DNA of 64,000 nucleotides from Streptomyces sp. Ag109_O5-1 (GCF_003814875.1 NZ_RKQF01000001.1:1116001-1180000), one strand, 5' to 3'. Positions 35,126 through 44,180 are shown, counted from the first letter of the stretch. Notes: generated by a model from the sequence alone, not told the origin. Numbers and translations are program-made.

Positions 35126-36727
35126 TCAGCTCATCATCCGATCGGCGACCACTGCCACGGAACGGGGGACGATCCGCTCCAGGACCGGCAGAACAGGATC
35201 CCAGTCGCCCGCAACCATCACGACCTGCGCGGCGAGCCTGCGGGCGTGGGACGGCTCGGACAACTCCACGAGTGCGGCCAGGGCGCGGGCTCGTGTCGCG
35301 CGGTGGGCGATCGAGCGGGTGAGAGCCTCGGCCCGGGCGTGATCGCCGTGCCGGGCCGTCTCCCGGACGACCGCGACCAGTGCCTCGCCCTGCGCCCAGC
35401 GGTCGTTGATCGAGTGAACGAGAGCCTCGGCCCAGCCTGGATCGCCACGCCGGGCCAGCTCCCGGACCACTTCGATCAGCGCCCTGTCCTGTGCCCTGCG
35501 GTCGTTGATCGTGTGGGCGAGAGCCTCGGCACCGCCCGTGTCACCGGACCGGGCCAGTTCCCCGACGACGTCCGCCTGCCGCGCCACGGACAGATCGGGG
35601 TCGAGACGGCCGGCGAGGGCCATGGCCCGCTCGACCTGCCCGTGCCTGGCCAGCAGGAGCGTCACGGACCTCAGCAGAATGTCGTGATCACGGCCGTCGC
35701 CGGTCTCGAGCAGTGTCTCGGCCCGGTCGGCAAGGGCCAGGACCACGTCCTGGTCGGCGCTGTGAACGACCGCGTCCAGCACACAGGCCATGTCCCAGGC
35801 GTCGAGCGGGGATCCGGGAGGGAACGGGCGAACGGCGGCCTCGTCCAGGTCTCCTTCCGGGACCACCATGTCCTGTTCGGCGGCTTCGCCGAGCGCCCAC
35901 CCGCATACCGTGCCCCCGGCGCCGACGGCCGGTCCGGGCCGGGTGCGCAGGAGAGCATCGAGCCGGTGAAGGTCTCCCGCCAGCGCCTCGCGGGCCAACA
36001 CCGCCGCCAGGGGCCGTGGCTGGGACCACCCTGTCGAGTTGCGGGAGCGGGTGATGTCCTCCACGCGGTCGGCAAGTGCAGCGGCTCGGTCATGGTCGCC
36101 GCTGGCGACGGCCACCTCCACGAGGAGGGCGAGCACCTGTTCCGTCCCGTCGGCGGCGTAAGAACTCACCACGTCGTCGGCGCGAGCGGCGAACCTGAGC
36201 GCCTCATCGATGTCGCCGCTGTCCGCCACCGCCTTCGCCAACAGGGCCCAGACCCACGCCCAGTTGTGCGGGTAGCGGATCCTCTCCGCCAGAGCGACGG
36301 CCCGGTCACGCTCACCGGCACGGGCCCACGCCGGCACGAGGGCGACCAGTGCCTGGTCCCGCACCTGCCGTAGGGGAATCGACTCGGCCAGCGCCTGAGC
36401 GCCGCCCAGGTCTCCCGCGCCCGCCGCGGCCTGCACCAGCGCCAGTAGTTCCGTACCCTGCTTGAGCTCGTCACTGATCGTGTACGCCAGCTCAGCCGCA
36501 CGGACGAGGTGGCCGGTGCGGGCAAGCGCCCTCGGGAACCACCCACTGGTGAGACCGGTGCTCGAGTGCCTGCCGACCGACAGCCGCAGAAGGGTCAGCA
36601 GGCAGGGCTCGAACCCCCCTTGAGCGATGTCCCTTCCCATGTCGTTCTCGGGTGCCAGGCCGCGACGTAGCTCTCGTTCCCGCGTCAAGAAAAGCTCTGG
36701 CCCCCACTGGGCCAACCCCTCTGACAT
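35126..36727 (-). CDS. Alpha-solenoid repeat protein (TPR/PPR-like), unknown function
   Basis: The 533-residue protein consists largely of helix-turn-helix repeats of about 34-36 residues. The clearest run is in the C-terminal half, with consecutive GDTGGAEALAHTINDRRAQD, GDPGWAEALVHSINDRWAQG and GDHARAEALTRSIAHRATRA units; similar units recur from residue 90 (GDLGGAQALAESI, GERDRAVALAERI). This is a tetratricopeptide- or pentatricopeptide-like scaffold. It ends 48 bases before the propeller gene and is transcribed with it, so the two may form one complex. No enzyme motif is visible. Confidence 0.8.
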   Translation of the reverse strand: MSEGLAQWGPELFLTRERELRRGLAPENDMGRDIAQGGFEPCLLTLLRLSVGRHSSTGLTSGWFPRALARTGHLVRAAELAYTISDELKQGTELLALVQAAAGAGDLGGAQALAESIPLRQVRDQALVALVPAWARAGERDRAVALAERIRYPHNWAWVWALLAKAVADSGDIDEALRFAARADDVVSSYAADGTEQVLALLVEVAVASGDHDRAAALADRVEDITRSRNSTGWSQPRPLAAVLAREALAGDLHRLDALLRTRPGPAVGAGGTVCGWALGEAAEQDMVVPEGDLDEAAVRPFPPGSPLDAWDMACVLDAVVHSADQDVVLALADRAETLLETGDGRDHDILLRSVTLLLARHGQVERAMALAGRLDPDLSVARQADVVGELARSGDTGGAEALAHTINDRRAQDRALIEVVRELARRGDPGWAEALVHSINDRWAQGEALVAVVRETARHGDHARAEALTRSIAHRATRARALAALVELSEPSHARRLAAQVVMVAGDWDPVLPVLERIVPRSVAVVADRMMS

Positions 36728-37060
36728 ACCTGGTGCCCCCCCCTTCGAAGCCCCTCAACTGCGCACCTGCGCAGGCGGCCCAACAGTAACGGGGGCCCCC
36801 GACCTGACGGAGTCTCGCCAGTGGCCTGGCCGAGACGCTGGTCCCGTTGGAGCGCAGGAGGGCGACAGCGCGCCCGCGCAGCTGAATCGCCGCACAGATC
36901 CACGCACCGCTGAGCCCGTTGTTTCAACAGGGCAGCGGTGAACATCGCGTGGCTCTCAGCTCGGACATCAGCTTCGACGATGCCTCGGCCGCGTGTTTTC
37001 CCCGATGCGGTGATCCCCAAGAGCATCTACAGTCGTCTCGGTCACATTTCTGGGGGGCGT
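36728..37060. other. Divergent promoter region inside the element
   Basis: This 333-base gap separates the leftward solenoid and propeller genes from the rightward membrane-protein gene and must hold promoters for both. I see no strong consensus element or long palindrome. GGGGGG just before 37061 serves as ribosome binding site for the membrane protein. Confidence 0.4.
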
Positions 37061-38278
37061 ATGAAATATCGAATGTTGACCGCCGGTGTGGTGAACCTGC
37101 TGATGGGAGACGGCGAGACAACTCCGAAGGGCATCGAGACCACCGCCCTGGAAATGGTCCGCACGGGCCGACTGCAGGGTGAAGAGAAAGCCGACGGTAC
37201 GGTGACCGTACGGATCGTCCCGCAGACCGCCGACTCGGCACCGGTGCGGCCCGTCGAGGAACTGATGGTCGAACGGATCCGCCGGCGCTGCCGAAGCGGT
37301 GTGGACCGCGTGCCGATAGGCGCCCTCGGGCCGGGCGACGGCGACGAGTTCTGGGTATGGTGGCGCGGCTTTCAGAACAGCGTCCGCAACGAGGCGACCG
37401 CTCTTGGCCTCATACGGTCGGCCCGGAACAAGTACGTGACGCTGCTGTATCGGGGTGCGGCCCTCGCGGCCTGGTTCGGCGCCCTGTGGGCCGGCGTTTC
37501 GTTCAGTCCCGAGTGGATGCGGATCATTCTCAAAGCGGTCCTCGTGCTCAGCCTGTTGGGGCTGGTGCGACTGTCAGACGTCCCGCTCGAATCCGGGCCC
37601 AGGTTGACGGCCGCCGGACGGCAGGCCGCGCGCGAGTGGCGGACCCACGACCGCGCTGGAGAGCATCGGCTGCCCAAACGCCAAGTGGGAGCGGCTGGTC
37701 CCGAATCGGCGCTTCCCGTGCGCGAGCCGCAGCGGATCTGGTCCGCGTACGGCAGATCGTGGCACGTCGTGGACGCCGGGCCGCTGGACACCCCGCGCTG
37801 GGGACACCTGTGGCAGCTCGTGCTGCTGGCCCTGGCCGTGTGCGCCGCCTTTGGCGCCCTGGTCGCGGTGACCCTGACCGCGCACCGCCCGGCGTTGGCC
37901 TGGGAATGGGACACCGCTCCGTTGCTCGCCGGCGTACTGCTGTGGGGTTTGTGGCTGCCGGCCCGCCGTCGGGTCCTGGCCGTTCCCGACGAGGCGAGCT
38001 TTCGCGGTGCCGTCATCTCACGCTGGGACTACGACACCCACTACGACGACCCGTACACGGACATCACGCACTACTGCTGCTCCATCGAGGACCCGGCGAC
38101 GCGGAAAGCCTGGTCCTTCGAGGTCGACCAGTGGAGCCGGCCGATGTTCTCACGCGCAGCGAACCCCGAGCTCAAGGACCGGTTCCGGGTAGGGGACGTC
38201 GTCGATGTCCACTGCAGCCCGCGTCGGCGAAAGATCCATCAGATCAGTCTGGTCGAGGCCGTGCCGCGGACCGACTGA
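37061..38278 (+). CDS. Membrane protein of unknown function
   Basis: The 405-residue protein starts with about 95 soluble residues (GVVNLLMGDGETTPKGIETT, resembling the soluble head of DUF2207-like proteins, a weak match). It has two hydrophobic hairpins near residues 135-170 and 250-310. It ends in a roughly 90-residue beta-rich domain containing THYCCSIEDP and RVGDVVDVHCSPRRRKI that looks like an OB-fold or DUF3592-type tail facing the cytoplasm. The ATG at 37061 follows a strong GGGGGG site. Longer readings from 36938 lack one. It is divergent from the other two cargo genes. Confidence 0.78.
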   Translation: MKYRMLTAGVVNLLMGDGETTPKGIETTALEMVRTGRLQGEEKADGTVTVRIVPQTADSAPVRPVEELMVERIRRRCRSGVDRVPIGALGPGDGDEFWVWWRGFQNSVRNEATALGLIRSARNKYVTLLYRGAALAAWFGALWAGVSFSPEWMRIILKAVLVLSLLGLVRLSDVPLESGPRLTAAGRQAAREWRTHDRAGEHRLPKRQVGAAGPESALPVREPQRIWSAYGRSWHVVDAGPLDTPRWGHLWQLVLLALAVCAAFGALVAVTLTAHRPALAWEWDTAPLLAGVLLWGLWLPARRRVLAVPDEASFRGAVISRWDYDTHYDDPYTDITHYCCSIEDPATRKAWSFEVDQWSRPMFSRAANPELKDRFRVGDVVDVHCSPRRRKIHQISLVEAVPRTD

Positions 38279-39127
38279 CGATTCCAGCGACGAGGCGTCG
38301 TAACCGCTATCGGTTCGAAGTACCACGCAGCCGTAGACGCTGGGTCGGCCAGAACCTCCGGGTACGCGTCCAAGATGGAGGCACAGAGGAAGCCCAGCAG
38401 CGGACTGGTCGGCACAAAGCGGCACTTCCCACCAGACGGTGGCGACGAACCTCGCGCCTCGGCCGTCCGCCGGTCCCTGCGTCCAGGGCGCGAGCTATAC
38501 CGCAACGCGGGCATCCTCTCAGCCGAGTTGTGCCCGACCCCCCGGACGGCCCTCTAGGTGCCGGATGGCCCCTGTCTCACGCTGGCCCAAGCCGCACTCG
38601 TCCACGTCGACCCTTGAAGCCTCCACTCCCGAGACCTACTTGACAGTCGGCGCCGACGACCTGCTCCGCCACTGACCGACGTCGAGGCCACCGGCACGGT
38701 GAAGTTCGCAGACCATGCATGCACATGCCGCAGGGAACCTCATCGCCGCTGGGGGCGCCCTGGACCTTATTGGGCCGTCCGGCTGCATCAACGGGCGGCA
38801 TTAGGGTTCAACAGCCGTAATTGGCACGAGTCAGCAGGCCCATCGACATCCGTGCCACACGCTGCCTCAGGGCCAAGCCAGCGCGATGCCAGACGTCGAT
38901 AGCTGCCAGCCTCCGGGAGGTCACGTTCGATGAAGTGGTGTACCGACGGCCATTCCACTAGACGGGCCCCGCCGCCATCATCTGTCCGGGACGCACTAGA
39001 AAATCACAGGTCAAACCATGTATCCGCGCCACCGGCCTGTCATCTGTGGCGCACTTTGACCGGGTCAAGGTGCGCCACAGCCCCTTCAACGTGAACTGGT
39101 CCCCAAGCGGTCCCCAGGAATAATCAA
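38279..39127. other. Right end of the element, degraded
   Basis: About 850 bases without a supportable gene. One minus-strand stretch near 38330-38440 (FVPTSPLLGFLCASILDAYP) reads like a coding fragment but has no start or family. No integrase is recognisable beside the attachment site, where one would be expected. Confidence 0.4.
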
Positions 39128-39160
39128 GGGACCGCTTCAGATCTCCTCTGAAACGGCCCC
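39128..39160 (-). terminator. Terminator hairpin downstream of tRNA-Pro
   Basis: Arms 39128-39141 and 39147-39160 pair over 14 positions, with two G-U or mismatched pairs, around a five-base loop, about 20 bases beyond the tRNA 3' end in the minus direction. By the integration model this hairpin came in with the element and now ends the tRNA transcript. Confidence 0.65.
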
Positions 39161-39179
39161 TGACCTGCGACTGTCTCCA

Positions 39180-39254
<75 letters not shown>

Positions 39255-39371
39255 ATGCGCTCACTCACGGTGGACCGCGTGATCGCGCGAACAGCACTTT
39301 ACCCCACGTTGCCGGGCGTGCCGAAAGAGGGCGTGGGGGGCGGGGCGTGGGAACGCGGGAGAATCGGTCGT

Positions 39372-39881
39372 ATGGGAGACACGGGCGCAGGTGCACGGGA
39401 CCGGGACACCGAGGGGCGCGCGCGCAGCGCCCGGCCGCGGGACGGGCTGGGGCGGCCGCTGCCGTACGGCGCGCCGGGCGTCGAGCGGCAGCCGGAAGGG
39501 GTCGTACGGACCCCGGAGCAGACGGTCGTCGAGGCCCAGGCGCTGTTGGACGCCGGCAAGCCCTTCCACGCGCACGAGGTGTTCGAGGACGCTTGGAAGT
39601 CGGGGCCCGAGGACGAGCGGACGCTGTGGCGGGGGCTGGCCCAGCTCGCCGTGGGGCTCACGCACTCGGCCCGGGGGAACGTGCCCGGCGGGGCGCGGCT
39701 GCTGCGGCGCGGTGCGGGCGCGGTCGAGGAGTGGGCGGCCGGCAGCGGGGTGCGGCGGCCCTACGGGATGGATGTCGGCGGGCTCGCGGGGTGGGCGCGG
39801 GAGCTGGCCGGGCGGGTGGAGGACGGTGCCGTGGGCATCGAGGCCGCGGCCGAGGCGCCCCGGCTGCGCGGCGCCCCGTAG
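39372..39881 (+). CDS. DUF309 domain protein
   Basis: This 169-residue protein carries the DUF309 signature HAHEVFEDAWK (His66, His68, Glu69), whose metal-ligand-like residues sit in a small helical bundle, followed by the conserved LAQLAVGLTHSARGN segment. The first 45 residues are Arg/Gly-rich and variable. ATG 39372 is used; upstream in-frame starts run into the tRNA gene. The biochemical function of the family is not known to me. It lies 44 bases before cobF in the same direction. Confidence 0.85.
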   Translation: MGDTGAGARDRDTEGRARSARPRDGLGRPLPYGAPGVERQPEGVVRTPEQTVVEAQALLDAGKPFHAHEVFEDAWKSGPEDERTLWRGLAQLAVGLTHSARGNVPGGARLLRRGAGAVEEWAAGSGVRRPYGMDVGGLAGWARELAGRVEDGAVGIEAAAEAPRLRGAP

Positions 39882-39889
39882 CACCGGGG

Positions 39890-39919
39890 TGACCCGCTGT
39901 CAGTGGCATGGGGCAGACT
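39890..39919 (+). promoter_or_regulatory. Candidate promoter of a leaderless cobF transcript
   Basis: CAGACT at 39914-39919 ends six bases before the cobF GTG, with TGACCC 18 bases further up (39890-39895). With a start site six or seven bases after the -10, transcription would begin at or next to the start codon. No ribosome binding site is visible. Confidence 0.45.
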
Positions 39920-39925
39920 CGGGGC

Positions 39926-40708
39926 GTGCGAAAGATTCATGTCATCGGTATCGGCGCGGGCGACCCCGACCAGCTCACCCTCCAGGCCGTCCGGGCGCTG
40001 CGGGACACGGACGTGTTCTTCCTCCTCGACAAGGGCGAGGTCAAGAGCGACCTGACCCGGCTGCGCCGGGACATGCTGGACACGCACATACCGGACGGCG
40101 GCTACCGGTTGGTCGAGGCACGGGATCCGGAGCGGGACCGGGCCGCGAGCGGCGGCGCGTACTCGCCGGCCGTCGATGACTGGCGCAGCGCCCGCGCGGG
40201 CATCTACGAGCGGCTGATCCGCGAGGAGCTGGGCGAGGAGCAGACCGGCGCGTTCCTGGTGTGGGGCGACCCGTCGTTGTACGACAGCACGCTGGCGATC
40301 CTGGAGGAGGTACTGGCCGGGGGCACGGTGTCCTTCGGGTACGACGTGGTGCCCGGGATCAGCAGTGTGTCGGCGCTGGTGGCCCGGCATCGCACGGGGC
40401 TGAACCGGGTGGCCCGCCCGGTGCAGATCACCACCGGGCGGCGGCTGGCCGAGGGGCTGCCGGACGGGGTGGACGACGTGGTCGTGATGCTGGACGCGCA
40501 CCAGGCCTTCAGGCGGTACGCGGACCAGGACATCGATATCTACTGGGGCGCCTATCTGGGCACCCCGGACGAGATCCTGGTCTCCGGACCGATCGCCGAG
40601 GCCGGTCCGCGCATCGAGCGGCTGCGGGCCGAGGCGCGGGAGCGCAAGGGCTGGATCATGGACACGTATCTGCTGCGCCGCCACCCCGAGGGTCCGAGGG
40701 AAAGCTGA
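39926..40708 (+). CDS. cobF: Precorrin-6A synthase (deacetylating)
   Basis: The 260-residue enzyme is a tetrapyrrole methyltransferase of the aerobic cobalamin route. CobF methylates C-1 of precorrin-5 and releases the acetyl group to give precorrin-6A. It shows the family's N-terminal IHVIGIGAGDPDQLTLQA, the FLVWGDPSLYDST loop and YDVVPGISSVSALVARH. CobF-specific features are the LLDKGEVKSDL segment and the length. The GTG start lacks a ribosome binding site, in keeping with a leaderless message. The next reductase of the pathway, cobK, is encoded convergently nearby. Confidence 0.92.
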   Translation: MRKIHVIGIGAGDPDQLTLQAVRALRDTDVFFLLDKGEVKSDLTRLRRDMLDTHIPDGGYRLVEARDPERDRAASGGAYSPAVDDWRSARAGIYERLIREELGEEQTGAFLVWGDPSLYDSTLAILEEVLAGGTVSFGYDVVPGISSVSALVARHRTGLNRVARPVQITTGRRLAEGLPDGVDDVVVMLDAHQAFRRYADQDIDIYWGAYLGTPDEILVSGPIAEAGPRIERLRAEARERKGWIMDTYLLRRHPEGPRES

Positions 40709-41004
40709 CTCCCACTCAGGCGGTGCTCCCGGGTGGGCAGGGGTTAGCCCACTGGTGTGACAGTGACCTCGTGACCGTGACCGAGGAACCAAACGACTGC
40801 TGGTCGAGGACCTGACCGACGGCCTGTCCGAACCGACCGAGGCGCTGGTGCCGGCCGCCAGGGCGGCCTGAGCCTCGCGCGCACGGCGGGCCCGCTCCCT
40901 ACGCCGGCCGGAAGCCGCCCCTGCTCGCCCGCCAGCTGGGCCGAGAGCGCCGAGAGCCGTGTCGAGGTGCCGCGCGCCGTCGGCGGGGCCGAGGAGCTCG
41001 GCGA
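40709..41004. other. Gap between convergent cobF and cobK
   Basis: These 296 bases lie between two convergent genes. I see no gene and no long perfect hairpin, although the sequence is rich in short GC palindromes. Confidence 0.4.
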
Positions 41005-41751
41005 TCACGCGGAGCCGAGCCCCAGCCACTCCAGTACGCCCGCCGCATCCGGCACCGCGGTCACTCCGTCCGGCAGCGGCGGCCTCCGTACGACGACGAC
41101 GGGCAGCCCCAGTCGACGTGCGGCGGTCAGCTTGGCGGCCGTCGCCACTCCCCCGCTGTCCTTCGTGACCAGGACGTCGATCAGGTTCTCCTGCAGCAGT
41201 TCGGTCTCGTCGGCCACGGTGAACGGGCCGCGTGCCAGCAGCACTTCGGTGTGCGGCGGCATGGGCGGCTCCGGGGCCTCCACGGACCGGACGACGAAGT
41301 GGTGGTCCGTCAGATGGGCGAAGGCGGACAGGCCCATGCGTCCCGTGGTCAGGAAGACCCGGGGGCCGAAGCTCGGCAGCAGGCCGGCCGCCTCGGCGAG
41401 GGAGGCGACCGGGTGCCAGCGGTCCTCCGGGCCCGGCCGCCAGCCCGGGCGGCGCAGCACCACGGCCGGGACGCCGGTCTCCGCCGCGGCCCGCGCCGCG
41501 TTCGCGGTGATCGTCTCGGCGAAGGGGTGCGTGGCGTCGACGAGGGCGTCCGCGCACTCCTCCCGCAGCCACTCCGCCAGCCCCGCCGCCCCTCCGAAGC
41601 CTCCGACGCGCACGTCCCCCGCCAGCGCGCCCGGCCGTGAGACGCGTCCCGCCAAGGAGGTCGTCACGCGCACACCGGGGTGCGCGGCGAGCTCGGCGGC
41701 CAGTTCGCGGGCCTCGGCGGTACCGCCGAGGATCAGGACGTGCGGGGACAT
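41005..41751 (-). CDS. cobK: Precorrin-6A reductase
   Basis: The 248-residue protein reduces precorrin-6A with NADPH to precorrin-6B (CobK/CbiJ family). Family hallmarks are HVLILGGTAEARELA at the N-terminus, DATHPFAETITANA in the middle and VLVTKDSGGVATAAKL near the C-terminus. It is convergent with cobF, whose product is its substrate. The start ATG has TACGCT six bases upstream on the minus strand, which fits a -10 box of a leaderless transcript. Confidence 0.93.
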   Translation of the reverse strand: MSPHVLILGGTAEARELAAELAAHPGVRVTTSLAGRVSRPGALAGDVRVGGFGGAAGLAEWLREECADALVDATHPFAETITANAARAAAETGVPAVVLRRPGWRPGPEDRWHPVASLAEAAGLLPSFGPRVFLTTGRMGLSAFAHLTDHHFVVRSVEAPEPPMPPHTEVLLARGPFTVADETELLQENLIDVLVTKDSGGVATAAKLTAARRLGLPVVVVRRPPLPDGVTAVPDAAGVLEWLGLGSA

Positions 41752-41841
41752 GGGGCGAGCGTACGGGGTTGCGCCCAGTGGCCGGGACGCGGGACGGCCG
41801 CCCGGCGGGGTGCCGGGCGGCCGTCCTGGGGTGGGTCCCCG

Positions 41842-41964
41842 TCAGCCCTGGCGGGCCTTGAAGCGGGGGTCCTTCTTGTTGATCACGTAGACCACGCCGC
41901 GTCGGCGGACCACCTGGGCGCCGGGCTTGGCCTTCAGCGAGCGCAGGGAGTTGCGCACCTTCAT
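41842..41964 (-). CDS. rpmJ: 50S ribosomal protein L36, cysteine-free paralogue
   Basis: This 40-residue protein ([20 protein letters not shown] and on to FKARQG) is L36. The zinc-binding C-x2-C...C-x4-H pattern of the standard form is missing; no Cys is present. In actinobacteria such C-minus paralogues are made during zinc starvation under Zur control. It is last in a run of three similar paralogues, 38 bases after the L31 gene. Confidence 0.93.
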   Translation of the reverse strand: MKVRNSLRSLKAKPGAQVVRRRGVVYVINKKDPRFKARQG

Positions 41965-42002
41965 CGTTCTGTCCTCCTCGTGTCGTCGGCCGCCGGGTCG
42001 CG

Positions 42003-42263
42003 TCAGCCGCGGACGGCGGCGGTACGGCCGTAGCGGCGCTCGAAACGCTCCACCCGGCCGGCGCTGTCCAGCACCCGCGCCCTGCCGGTGTAGAAGGGGT
42101 GCGACGCGGACGAGATCTCGACGTCGATCACCGGGTAGGTGTTGCCGTCCTCCCACTCGACCGTCCGGGACGAGTCCGCGGTGGAGCGCGTCAGGAACGC
42201 GGTGTCCGCGGCGCGGTCGCGGAAGACGACGAGCCGGGTGTCGGGATGAATGCGGGACTTCAT
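42003..42263 (-). CDS. rpmE2: 50S ribosomal protein L31 type B
   Basis: The 86-residue type B L31 ([20 protein letters not shown] start, [18 protein letters not shown] end) lacks the CxxC pair of type A L31. In Streptomyces this form replaces the zinc-containing one when zinc is scarce. A GGAGGGAAAC ribosome binding site stands before the ATG. It is the middle gene of the L33-L31-L36 run. Confidence 0.95.
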   Translation of the reverse strand: MKSRIHPDTRLVVFRDRAADTAFLTRSTADSSRTVEWEDGNTYPVIDVEISSASHPFYTGRARVLDSAGRVERFERRYGRTAAVRG

Positions 42264-42321
42264 GGGGTTTCCCTCCTGGGGCCCTTGCCCGATGGGCTCG
42301 GGCCCGGTCGTTCTCGGTGGG

Positions 42322-42486
42322 TCAGCGCTCTTCGCGGAAGTCGACGTGCGCGCCGGCCACGGGGTCGTACTTGCGCAGGACCAGCCGGTCGGGGTCGTTC
42401 CGGCGGTTCTTGCGGGTCACATACGTGACACCGGTCCCGGCCGTCGACTTCAGCCTGACGACGGGACGCGCGGTGCTGCGTGCCAT
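42322..42486 (-). CDS. rpmG: 50S ribosomal protein L33, cysteine-free paralogue
   Basis: A 54-residue protein, short and easily overlooked: it begins [20 protein letters not shown], continues through [20 protein letters not shown] and ends DFREER. This is L33 without the zinc-binding Cys pairs. GGGAGGACC precedes the ATG. It leads the three-gene run of zinc-independent ribosomal proteins. The upstream 120 bases contain TGAC-8-GTCA symmetry (around 42518-42533), but I do not see a convincing Zur box. Confidence 0.93.
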   Translation of the reverse strand: MARSTARPVVRLKSTAGTGVTYVTRKNRRNDPDRLVLRKYDPVAGAHVDFREER

Positions 42487-42609
42487 GAGGTCCTCCCTTC
42501 ACCCATACCCGGGGTTACTGACCCGAGCATGTCAATCACGATGGCTGTAACACCGCCTCCCGCCGTCGCATTCCCGGCTCCGCCGCTGCCGCGCGGTTAT
42601 TGTCCAGGC

Positions 42610-43407
42610 ATGGCTTCCGTGCGTGGGGTGCTGATCGACATCGACGGGGTGCTCACCGTGTCCTGGCGTCCGCTGCCCGGCGCGGCCGGGGCGCTGCGGG
42701 CGATCCGCGAGGCCGGGTTCGGTATCGCGCTGGTGACCAACACGACGTCCCGGACCCGCGCCTCGATCGCGGACACGCTGGTGGCGGCCGGCTTCCCGGT
42801 GACCGCCGAGGACATCCTGACCGCGCCCGCCGCGACTGCCGCCCACCTCGCCGGTGCCCGGTGCGCGCTGCTCAACAGCGGGGACGTCCGGGAGGACCTG
42901 GCCGGGGTCACCCTCGTGGCGGCGGACGACGACACGGTCGTACCCGATGTCGTGCTGCTCGGTGGTGCCGGGCCGGAGTTCGGGTACGACGCGCTGAACC
43001 GGGCGTTCGGGCAGGTGCAGCAGGGTGCGCGGCTCGTCGCCATGCACCGGAACCTGTACTGGCGTACCGACGCGGGGCTGCAACTGGACGCGGGGGCGTT
43101 CCTGACGGGGCTCGAGGCGGCCGCGGGGGTCGAGGCCGAGGTGACCGGGAAGCCGTCGCGGGCCTTCTTCGAGGCGGCGCTCGGGCGGCTCGGGGTGGAC
43201 GCCGGGGAGGCGCTGATGATCGGGGACGACGTCGAGTCGGACGTCCTCGCGGCACAGCGCCTCGGCATCACCGGGGTGCTGGTCAGGACCGGGAAGTTCC
43301 GGCCGGACACGCTGGACCGGGCGAGCGGCACGCCCGATCATGTGCTGGACTCGTTCGCCGAGCTTCCCGGGTTGCTGAACCGACTGGACGGCGGGACGGC
43401 CGGCTAG
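42610..43407 (+). CDS. HAD-superfamily phosphatase, subfamily IIA
   Basis: The 265-residue phosphatase has motif I DIDGVLT (nucleophile Asp10, acid Asp12), motif II TNTTSRTR, the Lys in VTGKPS and motif III IGDDVESDVLAAQ. The cap lies between motifs II and III, as in subfamily IIA (NagD/phosphoglycolate group; closest in style to the human LHPP/HDHD2 type). TATTGT (42598-42603) stands six bases before the ATG and no ribosome binding site is present, suggesting a leaderless message. The stop overlaps the stop of the convergent gene: the palindrome CTAG serves both. Confidence 0.9.
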   Translation: MASVRGVLIDIDGVLTVSWRPLPGAAGALRAIREAGFGIALVTNTTSRTRASIADTLVAAGFPVTAEDILTAPAATAAHLAGARCALLNSGDVREDLAGVTLVAADDDTVVPDVVLLGGAGPEFGYDALNRAFGQVQQGARLVAMHRNLYWRTDAGLQLDAGAFLTGLEAAAGVEAEVTGKPSRAFFEAALGRLGVDAGEALMIGDDVESDVLAAQRLGITGVLVRTGKFRPDTLDRASGTPDHVLDSFAELPGLLNRLDGGTAG

Positions 43408-44180
43408 CGCAGGAGCAGCTGGAGGCCGCCGACGATCGTCGCGGCGATCACCAGCTGCTCGAACAGCCGCTGGTTGATCCGGTTCACCGCCCAGCGGCCG
43501 ATGAGCGCGCCGGGGACCACGAACACCGCGAGCACCGCGTCGAGCAGCAGCGAGTTGCCGTCGATCAGGCCGAGGCCGACGCTGAAGGGCACCTTCGAGA
43601 TGTTCACGATCATGAAGAAGAACGCCGAGGTACCGAGGAAGCCGAGTTTCCGGAAGCCGGCCGACAGCAGGTACATCGACATCACCGGGCCGCCCGCGTT
43701 GGCGACCATCGTGGTGAAGCCGCCGAGCACACCGTACGAACCGGCCTTCGCCCGGCCCGCCCGCGTGGTGACCGCGTCCGGGTCGTCGTCGGCGCTGTCG
43801 GCCCTGCGGCGGCGCCACACCGTGACGCCCGCCATGAGCAGCAGGATCGCGCCGATCGAGGTCCGTACGACACCGTCGTCGGCCCACACCAGGAACAGCG
43901 TGCCGATCAGCACGCCGACCGCGACCGCCGGGAAGAGCCGCCACAGGGTGGGCCAGTGGGCGTGCCTGCGGTAGGTCGCCACGGCCAGCACGTCGCCCAC
44001 GATGAGCAGCGGGAGCAGGACGCCGGTGGAGGCGCGGGCCGGAAGGACCGCAGCGAAGATGGCGAGGCTTACGGTGTTGGCCCCGCTGACGGCGGTCTTC
44101 GAGAAACCGACCAGCAGCGCGGCGAGGGCCAGGGCGGCGAACTCCCAGCCGGATATGTGCCAGAGCGTCATCGTGTTCAT
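43404..44180 (-). CDS. TSUP (TauE/SafE) family membrane permease
   Basis: This 258-residue membrane protein has about seven to eight helices in two related halves, with the GFSKTAVSGANTVSLA motif in the first and GGFTTMVANAGGPVMSMYLL in the second, as in sulfite/organosulfonate exporters. The start MNTMTLWHISGWEFA at 44180 was preferred over 44207. Substrate unknown. It converges on the HAD gene with a four-base stop overlap. Confidence 0.9.
   Translation of the reverse strand: MNTMTLWHISGWEFAALALAALLVGFSKTAVSGANTVSLAIFAAVLPARASTGVLLPLLIVGDVLAVATYRRHAHWPTLWRLFPAVAVGVLIGTLFLVWADDGVVRTSIGAILLLMAGVTVWRRRRADSADDDPDAVTTRAGRAKAGSYGVLGGFTTMVANAGGPVMSMYLLSAGFRKLGFLGTSAFFFMIVNISKVPFSVGLGLIDGNSLLLDAVLAVFVVPGALIGRWAVNRINQRLFEQLVIAATIVGGLQLLLR

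Noticed and set aside
39882..39925. Cobalamin riboswitch upstream of cobF
   Set aside because: The gap is only 44 bases, too short for a B12 riboswitch, and no B12-box-like sequence is visible.
42487..42609. Zur box upstream of the zinc-free ribosomal protein genes
   Set aside because: I looked for the AT-centred palindrome expected of Streptomyces Zur sites. Only a weak TGAC...GTCA symmetry is present, not enough to call.
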